A stretch of DNA of 36,608 nt from NCBI GenBank assembly GCA_003427395.1, contig BFEA01000053.1, forward strand, positions 3,372,295 through 3,408,902, in the 5' to 3' direction. Below are positions 27,774-36,608 of this stretch, piece by piece. A program made the position numbers and the translations under genes. The notes beneath the pieces are model-generated. The model did no database searches and was not told where the DNA came from. It was given only the letters and a program-made list of their open reading frames with translations. How positions within the stretch are numbered: the first letter of the stretch is position 1; each line of letters begins with the position of its first letter. Source of the DNA: Chara braunii (lineage: Eukaryota; Streptophyta; Charophyceae; Charales; Characeae).

Positions 27774-28568
27774 CTAGTCCCGTTTTCGCCCACATGGCCC
27801 TTCCGGTTCGGTAGGCTCCTCGAATAGTTGTGCCACCCCCGCTAAATAACTTTCTTCTATCTCGATTTCCCTTTGGATTATGCGCTCGCATCCCGCCCAG
27901 TCTAGCCGTGGCGCCCTAGACATCAGGATGTGGATGACTTCCAGTAACTCGTGGGCCCTGTTTCCCCAGAACGGCCCATGCTCCACAGCGACATCGTAGA
28001 ACATCCCAATGGTCGGGGAGGGGAAGTGGTCCACCCAGACTATCGCCGAGTCTGCCAGCTCCTGCGCCCTTGCGAGGCTCCCGAAGACGAGGTCTATCAT
28101 AAAACGGGGAACTCGGCACCTCAGCGGTGTGGTTGGTGCCCTGAATTCCCTCCAACCTCCCATTTCCACCCGGGTAAGTAAGTCCACGTTTCTCCTACCC
28201 CTGACCGATTGTCCTATCTGTATCAACACCCGGGCCGCCCTCCGAAAGACGGGAGCCAGCTCGTGGCCTTGCGCTATTTCCACCCCCAACGAGTGCCAGC
28301 CAATCTCGGGCAGATACATGGTCCCGGTAACTTCCAAACTGGAAAATAAGTCCTCCCCAGGTCCCCGGTTGATTCTCATCCCCGTCCACCGACATTCTAC
28401 CAACATGAAGGCGGTGTCTCTCCCCAAAGTTACGGCCCGCCATTCTACGTCGAATCCCCAATAGTTGGAACTCGATGGGAGGGACACTTCCCATCGTCCG
28501 CCGTTATTCCAGGGCGGTCCGGGGTACTGGGGCTGGCGTTCCATTCGCACATGGGGCGGGCGTTCCAT
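27774..28568 (-). CDS. Unrecognised tandem family, copy A
   Basis: An uninterrupted 264-codon ORF, the best preserved of four tandem paralogues. Start ATG 28568; an upstream in-frame ATG at 28591 is separated from it by a TGA. Features seen: an N-terminal strand-rich part (RWEVSLP near residue 26; AFMLVECRWTG near 54-63), YLPEIGWHSLGVEIAQG (84-100), a basic middle with GGWREFRAP (137-145) and a hydrophobic CRVPRFMIDLVF (151-162), FYDVAVEHGPFWGNRAHEL (190-208) and a helical tail IIQREIEIEESYLAGVAQLF (230-249). No signal peptide or membrane segment. I do not recognise the fold or function. The motifs are shared in order with the copies upstream (B, C, D), all on this strand at about 1-kb spacing, and gag follows downstream. 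Confidence 0.7.
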   Translation of the reverse strand: MERPPHVRMERQPQYPGPPWNNGGRWEVSLPSSSNYWGFDVEWRAVTLGRDTAFMLVECRWTGMRINRGPGEDLFSSLEVTGTMYLPEIGWHSLGVEIAQGHELAPVFRRAARVLIQIGQSVRGRRNVDLLTRVEMGGWREFRAPTTPLRCRVPRFMIDLVFGSLARAQELADSAIVWVDHFPSPTIGMFYDVAVEHGPFWGNRAHELLEVIHILMSRAPRLDWAGCERIIQREIEIEESYLAGVAQLFEEPTEPEGPCGRKRD

Positions 28569-28706
28569 TCACACACGTCTTGCTGCCATTATTGCCTTGG
28601 TGATTCCCTGCATAGTCCACATAGAAAGTGTCACAGCCAACCCTCAGTAAACGTCCACCTACTGCCCCCTTACCCTTTATGTTCTCATCCTTCCTTTTTG
28701 GTCCGA

Positions 28707-29492
28707 CTACCCTTCCATATCCCCAGGAGCCGCAACCTCCTCCGGTTGTTTGTACAGCCGGTAAAGGTCATCTACGTAGGTCGCGCCCCGACCTACTTCC
28801 CGCCGGATGGCTCTCCACATAGACTCATCACTTATTTGCGGAACTCCCGGCCTAGTATTTACTGCCGCTCGTAGTATGCACAACACCTCGTGCCCTTGTT
28901 CGTCTTCAAAAGGTCCCATCTCTAGGAATGCCTGGTAGTACTCTCGATACACTAATGTCTCATCAAAACTCAGTCTAGTTATGGTCTACCCCCCGCTCCA
29001 CTCGATCTACGCCTCCCATTTGTCTTAGTAAAAAGGGCGGTAGACTCATTCGTATGATCTCATTTGGCAACCCAAAGGCCCCTGCTGCGGCAATTTTTAC
29101 CTTAGCCGTCACGTCGTCTCGCTCCGGGACCGCGAACTCAAACCCTTCCCGCCAGGTTATTTGCCATGCTCCTTCAAACATTTGTACGGGGTCATCCCCG
29201 AATGCCAAGGCAATCCCGAAGGTCCGCCATCCTTCTTCCGACAGGTGTAGGGATCTCGTCCCATATACGCGCCCTGGGAGTTCCAAGTTTATGCCTCTGA
29301 ATTCTCCTCTCGCATGCCACTCCAGCTCTACTACTAGGTACACTGCGTCTTCCACCAATTCTACCCACGCCCAGTCCATTACCGGGTTACCACGTTTCTT
29401 GCTGGCAGGCTTATTTCGACCCTGCCCCCTGATGCTCTTGGTGGTACGATCCCGCGAGGCCTATCCTCCCAGAATGTCATTCGTCGGGCCAT
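28707..29492 (-). pseudogene. Unrecognised tandem family, copy B (two frameshifts)
   Basis: Paralogue of A. Starts at ATG 29492 with ARRMTFWEDRPRGIVPPRAS and VEISLP, in the frame of its C-terminal part. It changes frame near 29380 into the 134-codon stretch 29379-28975 (WAWVELVEDAVYLVVELEW, LHLSEEGWRTFGIALAFG, IRMSLPPFLLRQ). It returns near 28960-28980 to the first frame for 28952-28707 (YYQAFLEMGPFEDEQGHEV, AIRREVGRGATYVDDLYRLY). The segments together cover the same length as A (about 260 residues). The motif order is unchanged and the hydrophobic pattern is kept, so the gene was functional before the frameshifts, or the shifts are sequencing errors. Confidence 0.65.
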
Positions 29493-29789
29493 CTTGCAAT
29501 GTCTCCTTTCCGGCTTCCTTAATCCGACTGTTGCACCCACCAAGATTCCATGCTTTTCGTGTTTTAGTCTTTCAGCGCTCCCTACCTATCGTACACTGGT
29601 TATTGCTGCTATCCCTGCCCCATACACGTACAAATTTTCTTCCCCCTTTGGTGTTGCTACCTTCCTTGTTTCAATCCCCTCGCATCCCCTGCTAACTAAT
29701 GTACACGCCTCCTTCTCTTACGCTACACCCTAGTTCACACACACCCTCCATATTCTGAACTCCCTGCGGTGTTCGATTTTTGGGTCCCT

Positions 29790-30635
29790 CTAATCGAACC
29801 ACAGTACCTCAAATAGCGTAAAGACATCGTCCACATAGGATGGCGCGGCCGCCGCCTCCCGGCTAACTATGGCGTCCCAAGCTTCCGCGTCTATCTCTAG
29901 GCGGTCATACTTACCTATCCTGAGGACGGTGATGACTTCACTGGCTCTATCGCCGTAGAAAGGCCCATATTTTAAGGACATCCTATAGAATTCCTCGGTC
30001 AACCAGGCACATTCTATGTGCACTTCCCTCACGGAGTCGGCCACGTCTGCTATGTGCTCGAATCCTCCGAACCAGTCGGCCACAAACTCGGGGAGGCTTG
30101 AGTTCCCTCCATCCTCCCATCACAACCCATCCTGTTGTGCGCAGGCAGGGAGGCTTGAGTTCCCCATGCCGTTGTGCGCAGGCAGGGAGGCTTGAGTTAC
30201 CCATGCCGTTGTGCGCAGGCAGGGAGGCTTGAGTTCCCTCCATCCTCCCATCACAACCCTGCTACAAACTTCGTCCCACCCCTTGTTGGCGAACCTCTTG
30301 CCTTCTTTTCGGGTTCGCGCCTCAGCATCCCCTAGAAGCCACATCGGATCCTGTCACATTGCTAAAGTAGTGCAGAATAGGTGCCACCCATCTTCGGAAA
30401 GGACAATCGTCCCGACCGACTCCACTTTGCCCTCTGCTATCTCGTCCCAACCTTCCTCTTTCCTTATTGGGTTCCAAATCCGTTTTGTCCATACATATGA
30501 TAATTCTCGGGCAACCTCAAAGCCCACCCAGTCGCACGTGGTCCCCCTCCACTCGTTTTTCGTTGGTATAGGCATTTGTATCCCTCCCCTGAGTCGCCTT
30601 GGTTCCCATCCCTTGAAGGTGTATTCCATCATCAT
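29790..30635 (-). pseudogene. Unrecognised tandem family, copy C (minisatellite insertion)
   Basis: Paralogue of A in one frame throughout. Start ATG 30635 (preceded by a stop five codons upstream): MMMEYTFKGWEPRRLRGG, then DWVGFEVARELSYVWTKRIW and IVLSEDGWHLFCTTLAM, then TGA at 30354-30356 and QDPMWLLGDAEARTRKEG. At the GGWRE motif shared with A (VMGGWRELKPP) a 37-bp minisatellite interrupts the gene and brings another stop near 30120. The end is then normal: EFVADWFGGFEHIAD, FYRMSLKYGPFYGDRASEV, IVSREAAAAPSYVDDVFTLF. That both sides of the insertion align with A shows the repeat expanded inside the gene. Confidence 0.65.
30085..30252. repeat. 37-bp minisatellite inside copy C
   Basis: GTTGTGCGCAGGCAGGGAGG + CTTGAGTTCCCCATGCC-type units repeat three to four times. 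The GGAGGCTTGAGTT core is at about 30085, 30148, 30185 and 30222. The outer units end in CCCTCCATCCTCCCATCACAACC, which occurs at both ends of the array, so the expansion duplicated a piece of coding sequence. Confidence 0.9.
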
Positions 30636-30703
30636 TTCCTCTCATCTTTCCTCTTCCTGCACAACACCAGGCCACCCGTTCCCCCTACGTCAAGTCACCC
30701 TCC

Positions 30704-31516
30704 TTAGAAGTCGCAGTCCTCTATCTCATCATCTTCGTCCTCATCACTGAAGTCATCCTCTTCGTCGTAGAACAACTCTCTCACCCCTTCCAGAAATGTC
30801 TCCCCTATTGCTACATTTCTATAAACTATCTCCCAATTCACGGAGCTAGAGACAAAGACATTGTCTATGCTAAGGCAGTTTAGTATCTCGGTCAGCTCGT
30901 CCGCCCAGTTCCCCTCAAACGGCCCCATTTCCACTGACAACCGAAAGAAGTCTTGCCTAGCGCATTGGTATAGTCCGAGGTTCGTTATGGACTGGCATAT
31001 CCGTACTAGCCGGCTCCAGGTTTCGAAAACTGCCTCCACCAGGAAGGGAGGCAACACACATCGCATGGTTCTGACGGGTCGCCTCATGCTCCCTCTATCC
31101 CCAAGTTCCACCCGCATGTCTATCCTTTCCATTTTCATTTCCCTCCGCTGACACGCAGCCCACACAACCTCAGCTTCTGCCTTCCTAAACAGTTCGTCCG
31201 GCGTATTCCCGAGTGCCAACTCTATGACCATAGCATTCTCCCCATCTTGTGACAAGTAGACCCATCCCCGGGCCTCCACTGTCCCTCGGAATTCCAAATC
31301 CATTCAGCTTGGAGACAACCTTGTCAAGCTGACATTAGTCCATACTATCTCTATCCAAAGAAACACGTCCTCCCCTTCCAGCATTGCCGTTTGATACGCA
31401 TGTTCAAGGTCCGTCCATATTCCATCCTCCGGGAGGACGACCAATACCCCATCCTTTACATCTACTGGCATTTCCGGTCCGCTGGTATAGATCGGGGGGG
31501 GCAACCATCGCGCCAT
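30704..31516 (-). pseudogene. Unrecognised tandem family, copy D (one stop)
   Basis: Paralogue of A, most upstream. Start ATG 31516 with ARWLPPPIYTSGPEMPVD. One in-frame TGA at 31304-31306, about 70 codons in, then a 199-codon open stretch from ATG 31303: VYLSQDGENAMVIELALG, MRCVLPPFLVEAVFETWSRL, FFRLSVEMGPFEGNWADEL, IVYRNVAIGETFLEGVRELF. It ends with an acidic tail (YDEEDDFSDEDEDDEIEDCDF-like, about 20 residues) absent from A, B and C. Total about 270 residues, as in A. Translation restart at 31303 would give an N-terminally shortened protein. Function unknown. Confidence 0.65.
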
Positions 31517-32642
31517 CTTGTTTCAACACCCGACCCCTGTTTTCATAAAAGAATATCAACCTGTCCTTCTGGTCAGGTCAACCCTTGTCCTAGATGAGAA
31601 TTATTTCACACCCCTCATCAAGGTCTCCCTAATTTACCTCCCCATTCCTAAGTACCTCTTTCCCATAATACCCTCGGTCAGCCATCCATTCCCTCCACGT
31701 TCCTTCTCTTGGTTCCATTCCAACTGACCTCTATCCTCCTTCCTTCCGATCATCTCTCACTCGTGTGGACTTAGAAGGGAGGGGGAATAGACTTAGAAAT
31801 ATGCCCGTCCAACAATGCATGCTCAACCAATCTTTACGGAGGGGGGAACACATAAAAGAAAAATCAGGCAGTCTCACAAACGGACCGGTCATCTCCTCAC
31901 CGGCCATCCCCAATATGGTCTCTCCGCTGATACTATCGGTAGGGTTTTATCCCATACCTCAAGCGGAGCTCAACCGTCACGAGCGCGGTACCTAGGCTCC
32001 GGCAAGGCGTTAGCCCTTTCCTTGTACCCAGAATACCCATCCCGTCTTGCCGCTCTTCCACATCCATACCGACACCGAGGGTTACCCCGTGTGCCTAAGT
32101 ACAGGGAAAAAAGTCAGTCGTCCGGGCATTCACTTCCATCGGTCGGATAAGAATCATCCTTTCCCAAACCATGCTACGAGAAGCTACTAATCGTCTCCGA
32201 GGCTCCGTCTATGTCCGCATGCAGTGGTACTCCCCCCGCCATCCAACAAGCTAAGCCCCGCCTGAGGTGACGTTTCGCACCCCGCCCGACAGCTCGGTGG
32301 CCTGACTTCCACTCACGAACACACGGCAACCTACAAAAAGAGAGCGACGTTTTGCAACCCGCACCGGCCGGTGCAAACCAATCCTTTCCTTCCGAAAGGC
32401 AGGATGCTCGAATCCCATCATGCAAACACAATTCCCAAGTGGGACACACATAGTACAAGTGCCTTTCCCTTGGTGCTCCCAGCGCTTCCTACCCATAACT
32501 CACATTTTCTCTCAGGACAATGAGTGTCACTCCCCCTATTTTCATACATAGTGGTTGGTTCCTTCTCGTGAGAGTCTAGCAACTCCCTTCATTCCTTTTC
32601 TCTTCACTTATCTGTCCTTTCATAGGGTGAGATTGTTCCTTC

Positions 32643-33152
32643 TTGATAACCCGTTGTGTTCATGTTGGTTCCTTCAAGCATTTAAAAAAAAGGTGCAAAG
32701 TGAATGAGCCCACTGGGCTCAAAGAAGAAGATAGAAGGGCACCCGTCCGGCCGGATCACTCCGCCGCGGGATTTTCATTGGAGCCCGGCCTAAGCCAAGC
32801 ACCAGCCGCCTGCCAGGTAACCGGAGCCCTTCTTTCATACGAAGAGGAAGGGTCGACCTGCAACTTGCCCAAGGCTTCCCCGGACTGGCGAACACCAGCA
32901 CCGGACGAAGGATGGCTAGAGTCATTCCACAAGGAAATGGTTGATCAAGTGCATAGCATGCATGTTATACCTGCAGGCCTGGCCATGCCATGCGCCCAGC
33001 CACTCTCAAATCTGATTTCTCACAAGGGAAAGAGCAAGCACAAGTCCATTTTCCTTACCTTGGGTTGTGTACACGTCAATGCGTCGGGCGCCCCCGTCGG
33101 AATCGCAAGGGTCAATTTAACCCCATGCCCGACATCTCCACCATTTTTGTAG
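32643..33152 (+). CDS. Unassigned ORF, doubtful
   Basis: 169 codons from ATG 32643. No family recognised. Segments read plausibly (LKEEDRRAPVRPDHSAAGFS; PDEGWLESFHKEMVDQVHSM), but hairpins within it and mixed composition are equally typical of the surrounding non-coding DNA. No repeat copy elsewhere in the window supports it. I list it because it is the only long plus-strand ORF in this stretch. Confidence 0.2.
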   Translation: MITRCVHVGSFKHLKKRCKVNEPTGLKEEDRRAPVRPDHSAAGFSLEPGLSQAPAACQVTGALLSYEEEGSTCNLPKASPDWRTPAPDEGWLESFHKEMVDQVHSMHVIPAGLAMPCAQPLSNLISHKGKSKHKSIFLTLGCVHVNASGAPVGIARVNLTPCPTSPPFL

Positions 33153-33322
33153 GGCAAAACCCCGGTAGACTTTCGAGCCTTAGTCGACCACACTGAGGGT
33201 TCCGGTTGGCTCGGCCCGCCCACACTCATGCTCAGGGCGCGGGCCATTCGTCCCAAGGTCACCCCCACCTAGTGCTTTGAGATGGATGGGGGTGGGCCAT
33301 TGCGCGAGAGAGCTTTGACATT

Positions 33323-33395
33323 GGGGATGTAGCTCAGCCCTGAGGCCGGGTGGTAGTCTCGCTGGTCACTCCGTAGCGCTGATTTTTTTCGATTC
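33323..33395 (+). tRNA. tRNA-Ala-like degenerate sequence
   Basis: GGGGATGTAGCTCAG at 33323-33337 equals the 5' end and A box of plant tRNA-Ala. GGTGGTAGTCTCGCTGG follows after a 12-base insertion (CCCTGAGGCCGG), and TTCGATTCT, a weak B box, lies at 33388. Acceptor and anticodon stems do not close, so it is not a functional tRNA. It may be a pseudo-tRNA or the head of a tRNA-derived SINE; no tail or second copy was seen. Confidence 0.3.
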
Positions 33396-34239
33396 TTTGT
33401 TGTGTTACCAAGCAATTGCTCCTTCCAATACGCAGGCAGTCCAGGGGTTCTTTGAGAGTCTTTCTTCCTTTGTACGCAGGCTAAGCGTCATCCTTAGGCC
33501 GCACACAATTTCCCTAAACCTCGTGTACCTACGGCGTCATCGGGGTGCGGCGAAGCCGTCTTACCCCTCGGCTCTACGCCCCGGTTGGGCCTCATGCATC
33601 TTAATCAACTCCATTGCCGCGGGCCCCTTAGTCTCTTCGGGGCCTTTACGTGCAATCATACCATCACCTTTCCCTTGGCAAGATTGCACTTCGTTTTTCT
33701 TATCTACCCCCAAATTCTCAAAAGCAAGAGTCATTTTCATGGGTTGGTTTTATGCTAGGGTCCCGTAGCCCCTTTCTCCCTCTTCCCTTTCCCTCTTGGT
33801 GCCCGGTTCCTCCCGACCCCATCCCGCTTAAGGCATCCTTAGCCCTCACTCACCTGCACAATCCCACACAAGGCAAAGATCCATACAAATCCCCTGTTGG
33901 GGGTCAACACATAGCCCTTCCCACATGCCTATCCTTTTCATGCTCTTTGGCTGTTCTTTGTTCCCTTTCCTTGCTCAATCAGCCCTTCCTCTTCTCATAG
34001 TCATGCAGTCGGGGAAATCGTTGAGTCAAACTGACCTTGCTTATTATTTCACTTTCTCCAGATCTCGTCCTTTCTCACTTTCCCACCGTCCTTTTTCTTT
34101 GCCTTCTTGGTGGCACAAGGGACCGGCTACCCTCCCCTTGCCCTCTTTCTCCACCAAGTGAGGTCTGATCTCTTCTTACCGTTTGCACCCTGGCAATGTA
34201 CCACGTGAGGGGAGAAGGGTTAGTCATATGCCAAGTGAG

Positions 34240-34350
34240 GGGAAGAGAGAGAGAGAGAGTGAGAAATCGAGAGAGAGAGAAAGAGAGAGAGAAGAGGAGA
34301 GAGAGAGGGAGAAAGAGAAAAGGAGGGAGGGAGAAGGAGAGAGAGAAGAG
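34240..34350. repeat. GA-rich microsatellite
   Basis: Interrupted (GA)n with AAG and GGA variants over about 110 bases. The charged ORFs across it (Arg/Glu repeats) are repeat translation. Confidence 0.95.
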
Positions 34351-34429
34351 ATTTTTAATCCTAATCAAGTCATCACCCGTAGTAGCAGCCAAAAGTTGGT
34401 CACCCATCCCATAGTAAAAGATCAACTAA

Positions 34430-35685
34430 GCATGAACCGGATGCTATAACACACATGAACTTGCCAATTGAGGAACAAAGACTAGCGGAAAGCACATGCT
34501 CATAGAGAAGAGATCAACTAAGTAAGATCCGGAACATCACAACATACATGGACATGACAAGGAGAAGCTAGAACTAGTGGAAAAGCACATGCACATAGAG
34601 GAAAGTTCAACCGGAACATCACACCAAGCATGAACATGACAATGAGAGGCTAGAACTAATGGAAAGCACANCAACCGGAACATCACACCAAGCATGAACA
34701 TGACAATGAGAGGCTAGAACTAATGGAAAGCACATGCATATAGAGAAGAGATCAACTAAGTAAGATCCGGAACATCACAACACACATGGACATCACAATG
34801 AGAAGCTAGAACTAGTGGAAAAACACATGCACATAAAGAAAAGATCATCTAAGTGAGATCCGGAACATCACAACACACATGGACATGACAATGAGAAGCT
34901 AGAGCTAGTGGAAGAGCACATGCATATAGAGGAAAGATCAACCGGAACATCACACCAAGCACGAACATGACAATCAGAGGCTAGAACTAATGGAAAGCAC
35001 ATGCACATAGAGAAGAGATCAACTAAGTAAGATCCGGAACATCACGACACACATGGACATGACAATAAGAAGCTAGACTAGTGGAAAGCACACGCACATA
35101 GAGAGGAGATCAACTAAGCAAGATCCGGAACATGACATCAAGCATGAACATAACAATGAGAAGCTAAACTAATGGAAAGCACATGCATATAGAGAAGAGA
35201 TCAACTAAGAAAGATCCGGAACATCACAACACACATGGACATGACAATGAGAAGCTAGAATAGTGGAAAACACATGCATATAGAGAGGAGGTCAATTAAA
35301 CAAGATCCGGAACATGACATCACACATCGACATGACAATGAGAAGCTAGACTAGTGAAAACACATGCACAAAGAGAGGAGATCAACTAAACAAGATCCGG
35401 TACATCACAACACACATGAGAGGCTAGACTAGTGGAAAGCACATGCGCATAGAGAGGAGATCAACTAAACAAGATGGCATTAAGCATGAACATGACAATG
35501 AGAAGTTAGAACTAATGGAAAGCACATGCACATAGGGAAGAGATCATCTAAATAAGAACCGGTGCATCACAACACACATGGACATGACAATGAGAAGCTA
35601 GACTAGTGGAGAGCACATGCACATAGAGACGAGATCAAATAAACAAGATCCGGAACATGACCTTATATCATGTGAGAGAAAGCAA
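34430..35685. repeat. Satellite 1, ~91-bp unit, about 14 copies
   Basis: The unit contains GATCCGGAACATCACAACAC, ATGGACATGACAATGAGAAG, CTAGAACTAGTGGAAAGCAC, ATGCACATAGAGAAGAGATC and AACTAAGTAA. CCGG landmarks are at 34529, 34611, 34675, 34767, 34860, 34942, 35034, 35124, 35215, 35307, 35397, 35559 and 35650: mostly 90-93 apart, with an 82-base variant that has GTTCAACCGG or GATCAACCGG in place of the longer spacer. Copies are diverged by several percent. An N at 34671 joins two identical 63-base blocks. Confidence 0.95.
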
Positions 35686-36608
35686 GAGTTTAAGTAGGCA
35701 AGATCACCAAGGTTGAACCGAAAGCCATCTATGAAAGAAGCGGTGCACTACTTACTAGTGTATGAGTGAAAAGCATGAGTGTCAATAGCCCAAATCACGA
35801 AGATTGCACCAAAGATCATTCATGACAGTTGCGGTGCACTACCTACTAGTGTATGAGTGAAAAGCATGAGTGTGAGTAGCCCAAATCACCAAGATTGCAT
35901 CAAAGATCATCCATAGAAGTAGCGGTGCACTACCTACTAGTGTATGAGTGAAAAGCACGAGTGTGAGTAGCTCAAATCACCAAGATTGAACCCAAGATCA
36001 TCCATGGAAGTTGCGGTACACTACCTACTACCATATGAGTAAAAAGCATGAGTGTGAGTAGCCTAAATCACCAAGATTGATCCAATGATCATCCATGAAA
36101 GTAGCGGTGCATTACCTACTAGTGTACGAGTGAACAACATGATTGTGAGTAGTCCAAATCACCAAGAATGCATCAAAGATCATCCATGAAAGTTGCGGTG
36201 CTCTTCCTATTAGTGTATGAGTGAACAACATGAGTGTGGGTAGTCCAAATCACCAAGAATGCATCAAAGATCATCCATGAAAGTTGCGGTGCTCTACCTA
36301 CTAGTGTTTGAGTGAACAGCATGAGTGTGAATAGCCCAAATCATGAAGAATGCATCAAAGATCATTCATGAAAGTAGCGGTGAACTACCTGCTAGTGTAT
36401 GAGTGAAGAACATGAGTGTGAATAACCCAAATCATCAAGAATGCATCAAAGATCATCCATGAAAGTTGTGGTGCACCACCTACTAGTGTATGAGTGAACA
36501 ACATGAGTATGAATAGTCCAAATCACCAAGAATGCATCAAAGATCATCCATGAAAGTTGCGGTGCACTACCTACTAGTGTATGAGTGAACAGCATGAGTG
36601 TGAGTAGT
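35686..36608. repeat. Satellite 2, ~91-bp unit, about 10 copies, continues past window
   Basis: Unit: GTGAGTAGCCCAAATCACCA, AGATTGCATCAAAGATCATC, CATGAAAGTTGCGGTGCACT, ACCTACTAGTGTATGAGTGA, AAAGCATGAGT. The CTAGTGTATGAG landmark recurs at about 35755, 35846, 35936, 36026 (variant), 36118 and on, about 90-92 apart. It begins directly where satellite 1 ends, with one transitional unit (35660-35760), and is cut off by the window end. Confidence 0.95.

Larger units (their letters stand above)
31517..34200. other. Non-coding or unassigned stretch
   Basis: No recognisable gene. A plus-strand ORF at 32643-33152 (169 codons) is the longest opening. The stretch has further short inverted repeats, such as GAGCCCA-C-TGGGCTC (32706-32720) and GGCCCGC/GCGGGCC near 33213-33245, recalling the hairpin-dense region at 11-14 kb, and a tRNA-Ala-like head at 33323. 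From about 33640 the plus strand is pyrimidine-rich. Confidence 0.45.

Noticed and set aside
28009-28464. Plus-strand ORF of 151 codons and others opposite the tandem paralogues
   Set aside because: The minus-strand frames share motifs among four copies; the plus-strand ones do not.
34075-34449. Arg/Glu-rich and Leu/Ser-rich ORFs
   Set aside because: They translate the GA microsatellite and its complement.
34430-36608. CRISPR-like array
   Set aside because: The whole unit is repeated with gradual divergence and no unique spacers, in eukaryotic satellite context.

Overview
This is a eukaryotic, transposon-dominated stretch, most likely from the nuclear genome of a plant-lineage organism. Charophyte green algae such as Chara are a tentative guess from the style of the Ty3/gypsy polyprotein; I cannot confirm this without a search. 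Supporting signs are several nested Ty3/gypsy (Metaviridae-type) remnants, a primer-binding site matching initiator tRNA-Met, long satellite arrays, many short tandem repeats and scattered assembly Ns. No rRNA, intact tRNA or recognisable conserved host gene is visible.

Layout. 1-490: LTR-like sequence on the minus strand. 490-710: start of a second dispersed repeat (called R1 here). 711-3963: non-coding. 3964-5190: RNase H and integrase remnants on the plus strand, cut off by a second LTR copy (5190-6291), which is followed by a PBS and a decayed gag (6517-7957). That gag is cut inside its zinc knuckle by a fuller R1 copy containing a TATAAATA box (7957-8460). 8461-11075: non-coding, with a 50-bp tandem repeat. 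11081-13800: non-coding sequence unusually dense in short perfect hairpins, part of it present as two ~1.18-kb tandem copies, and containing a 174-N gap. 13.8-17.9 kb: a belt of unrelated short tandem arrays in pyrimidine-rich sequence.

18443-31516 is a long minus-strand coding block. In transcription order it holds four tandem paralogues of an unrecognised ~270-aa family (called D, C, B, A; 31516 to 27774), a hydrophilic gag leader, Gag with an altered zinc knuckle, an aspartic protease, RT, RNase H and integrase (down to 19743), and then two overlapping hydrophilic ORFs (19452-18443). Protease and RT are joined by a -1 frame change exactly at a T TTT TTA slippery heptamer. The element looks dead: several in-frame stops (TGA/TAG), altered catalytic residues in RT and integrase, and two internal tandem duplications.

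31.5-34.2 kb is non-coding or unassigned and contains a tRNA-Ala-like head. A GA-rich microsatellite follows, and then two adjacent satellite families, both with a period near 91 bp, run to the end of the window.

The most interesting items are the tandem paralogue family, the hairpin-dense region with apparent compensatory changes, and the candidate programmed frameshift site.
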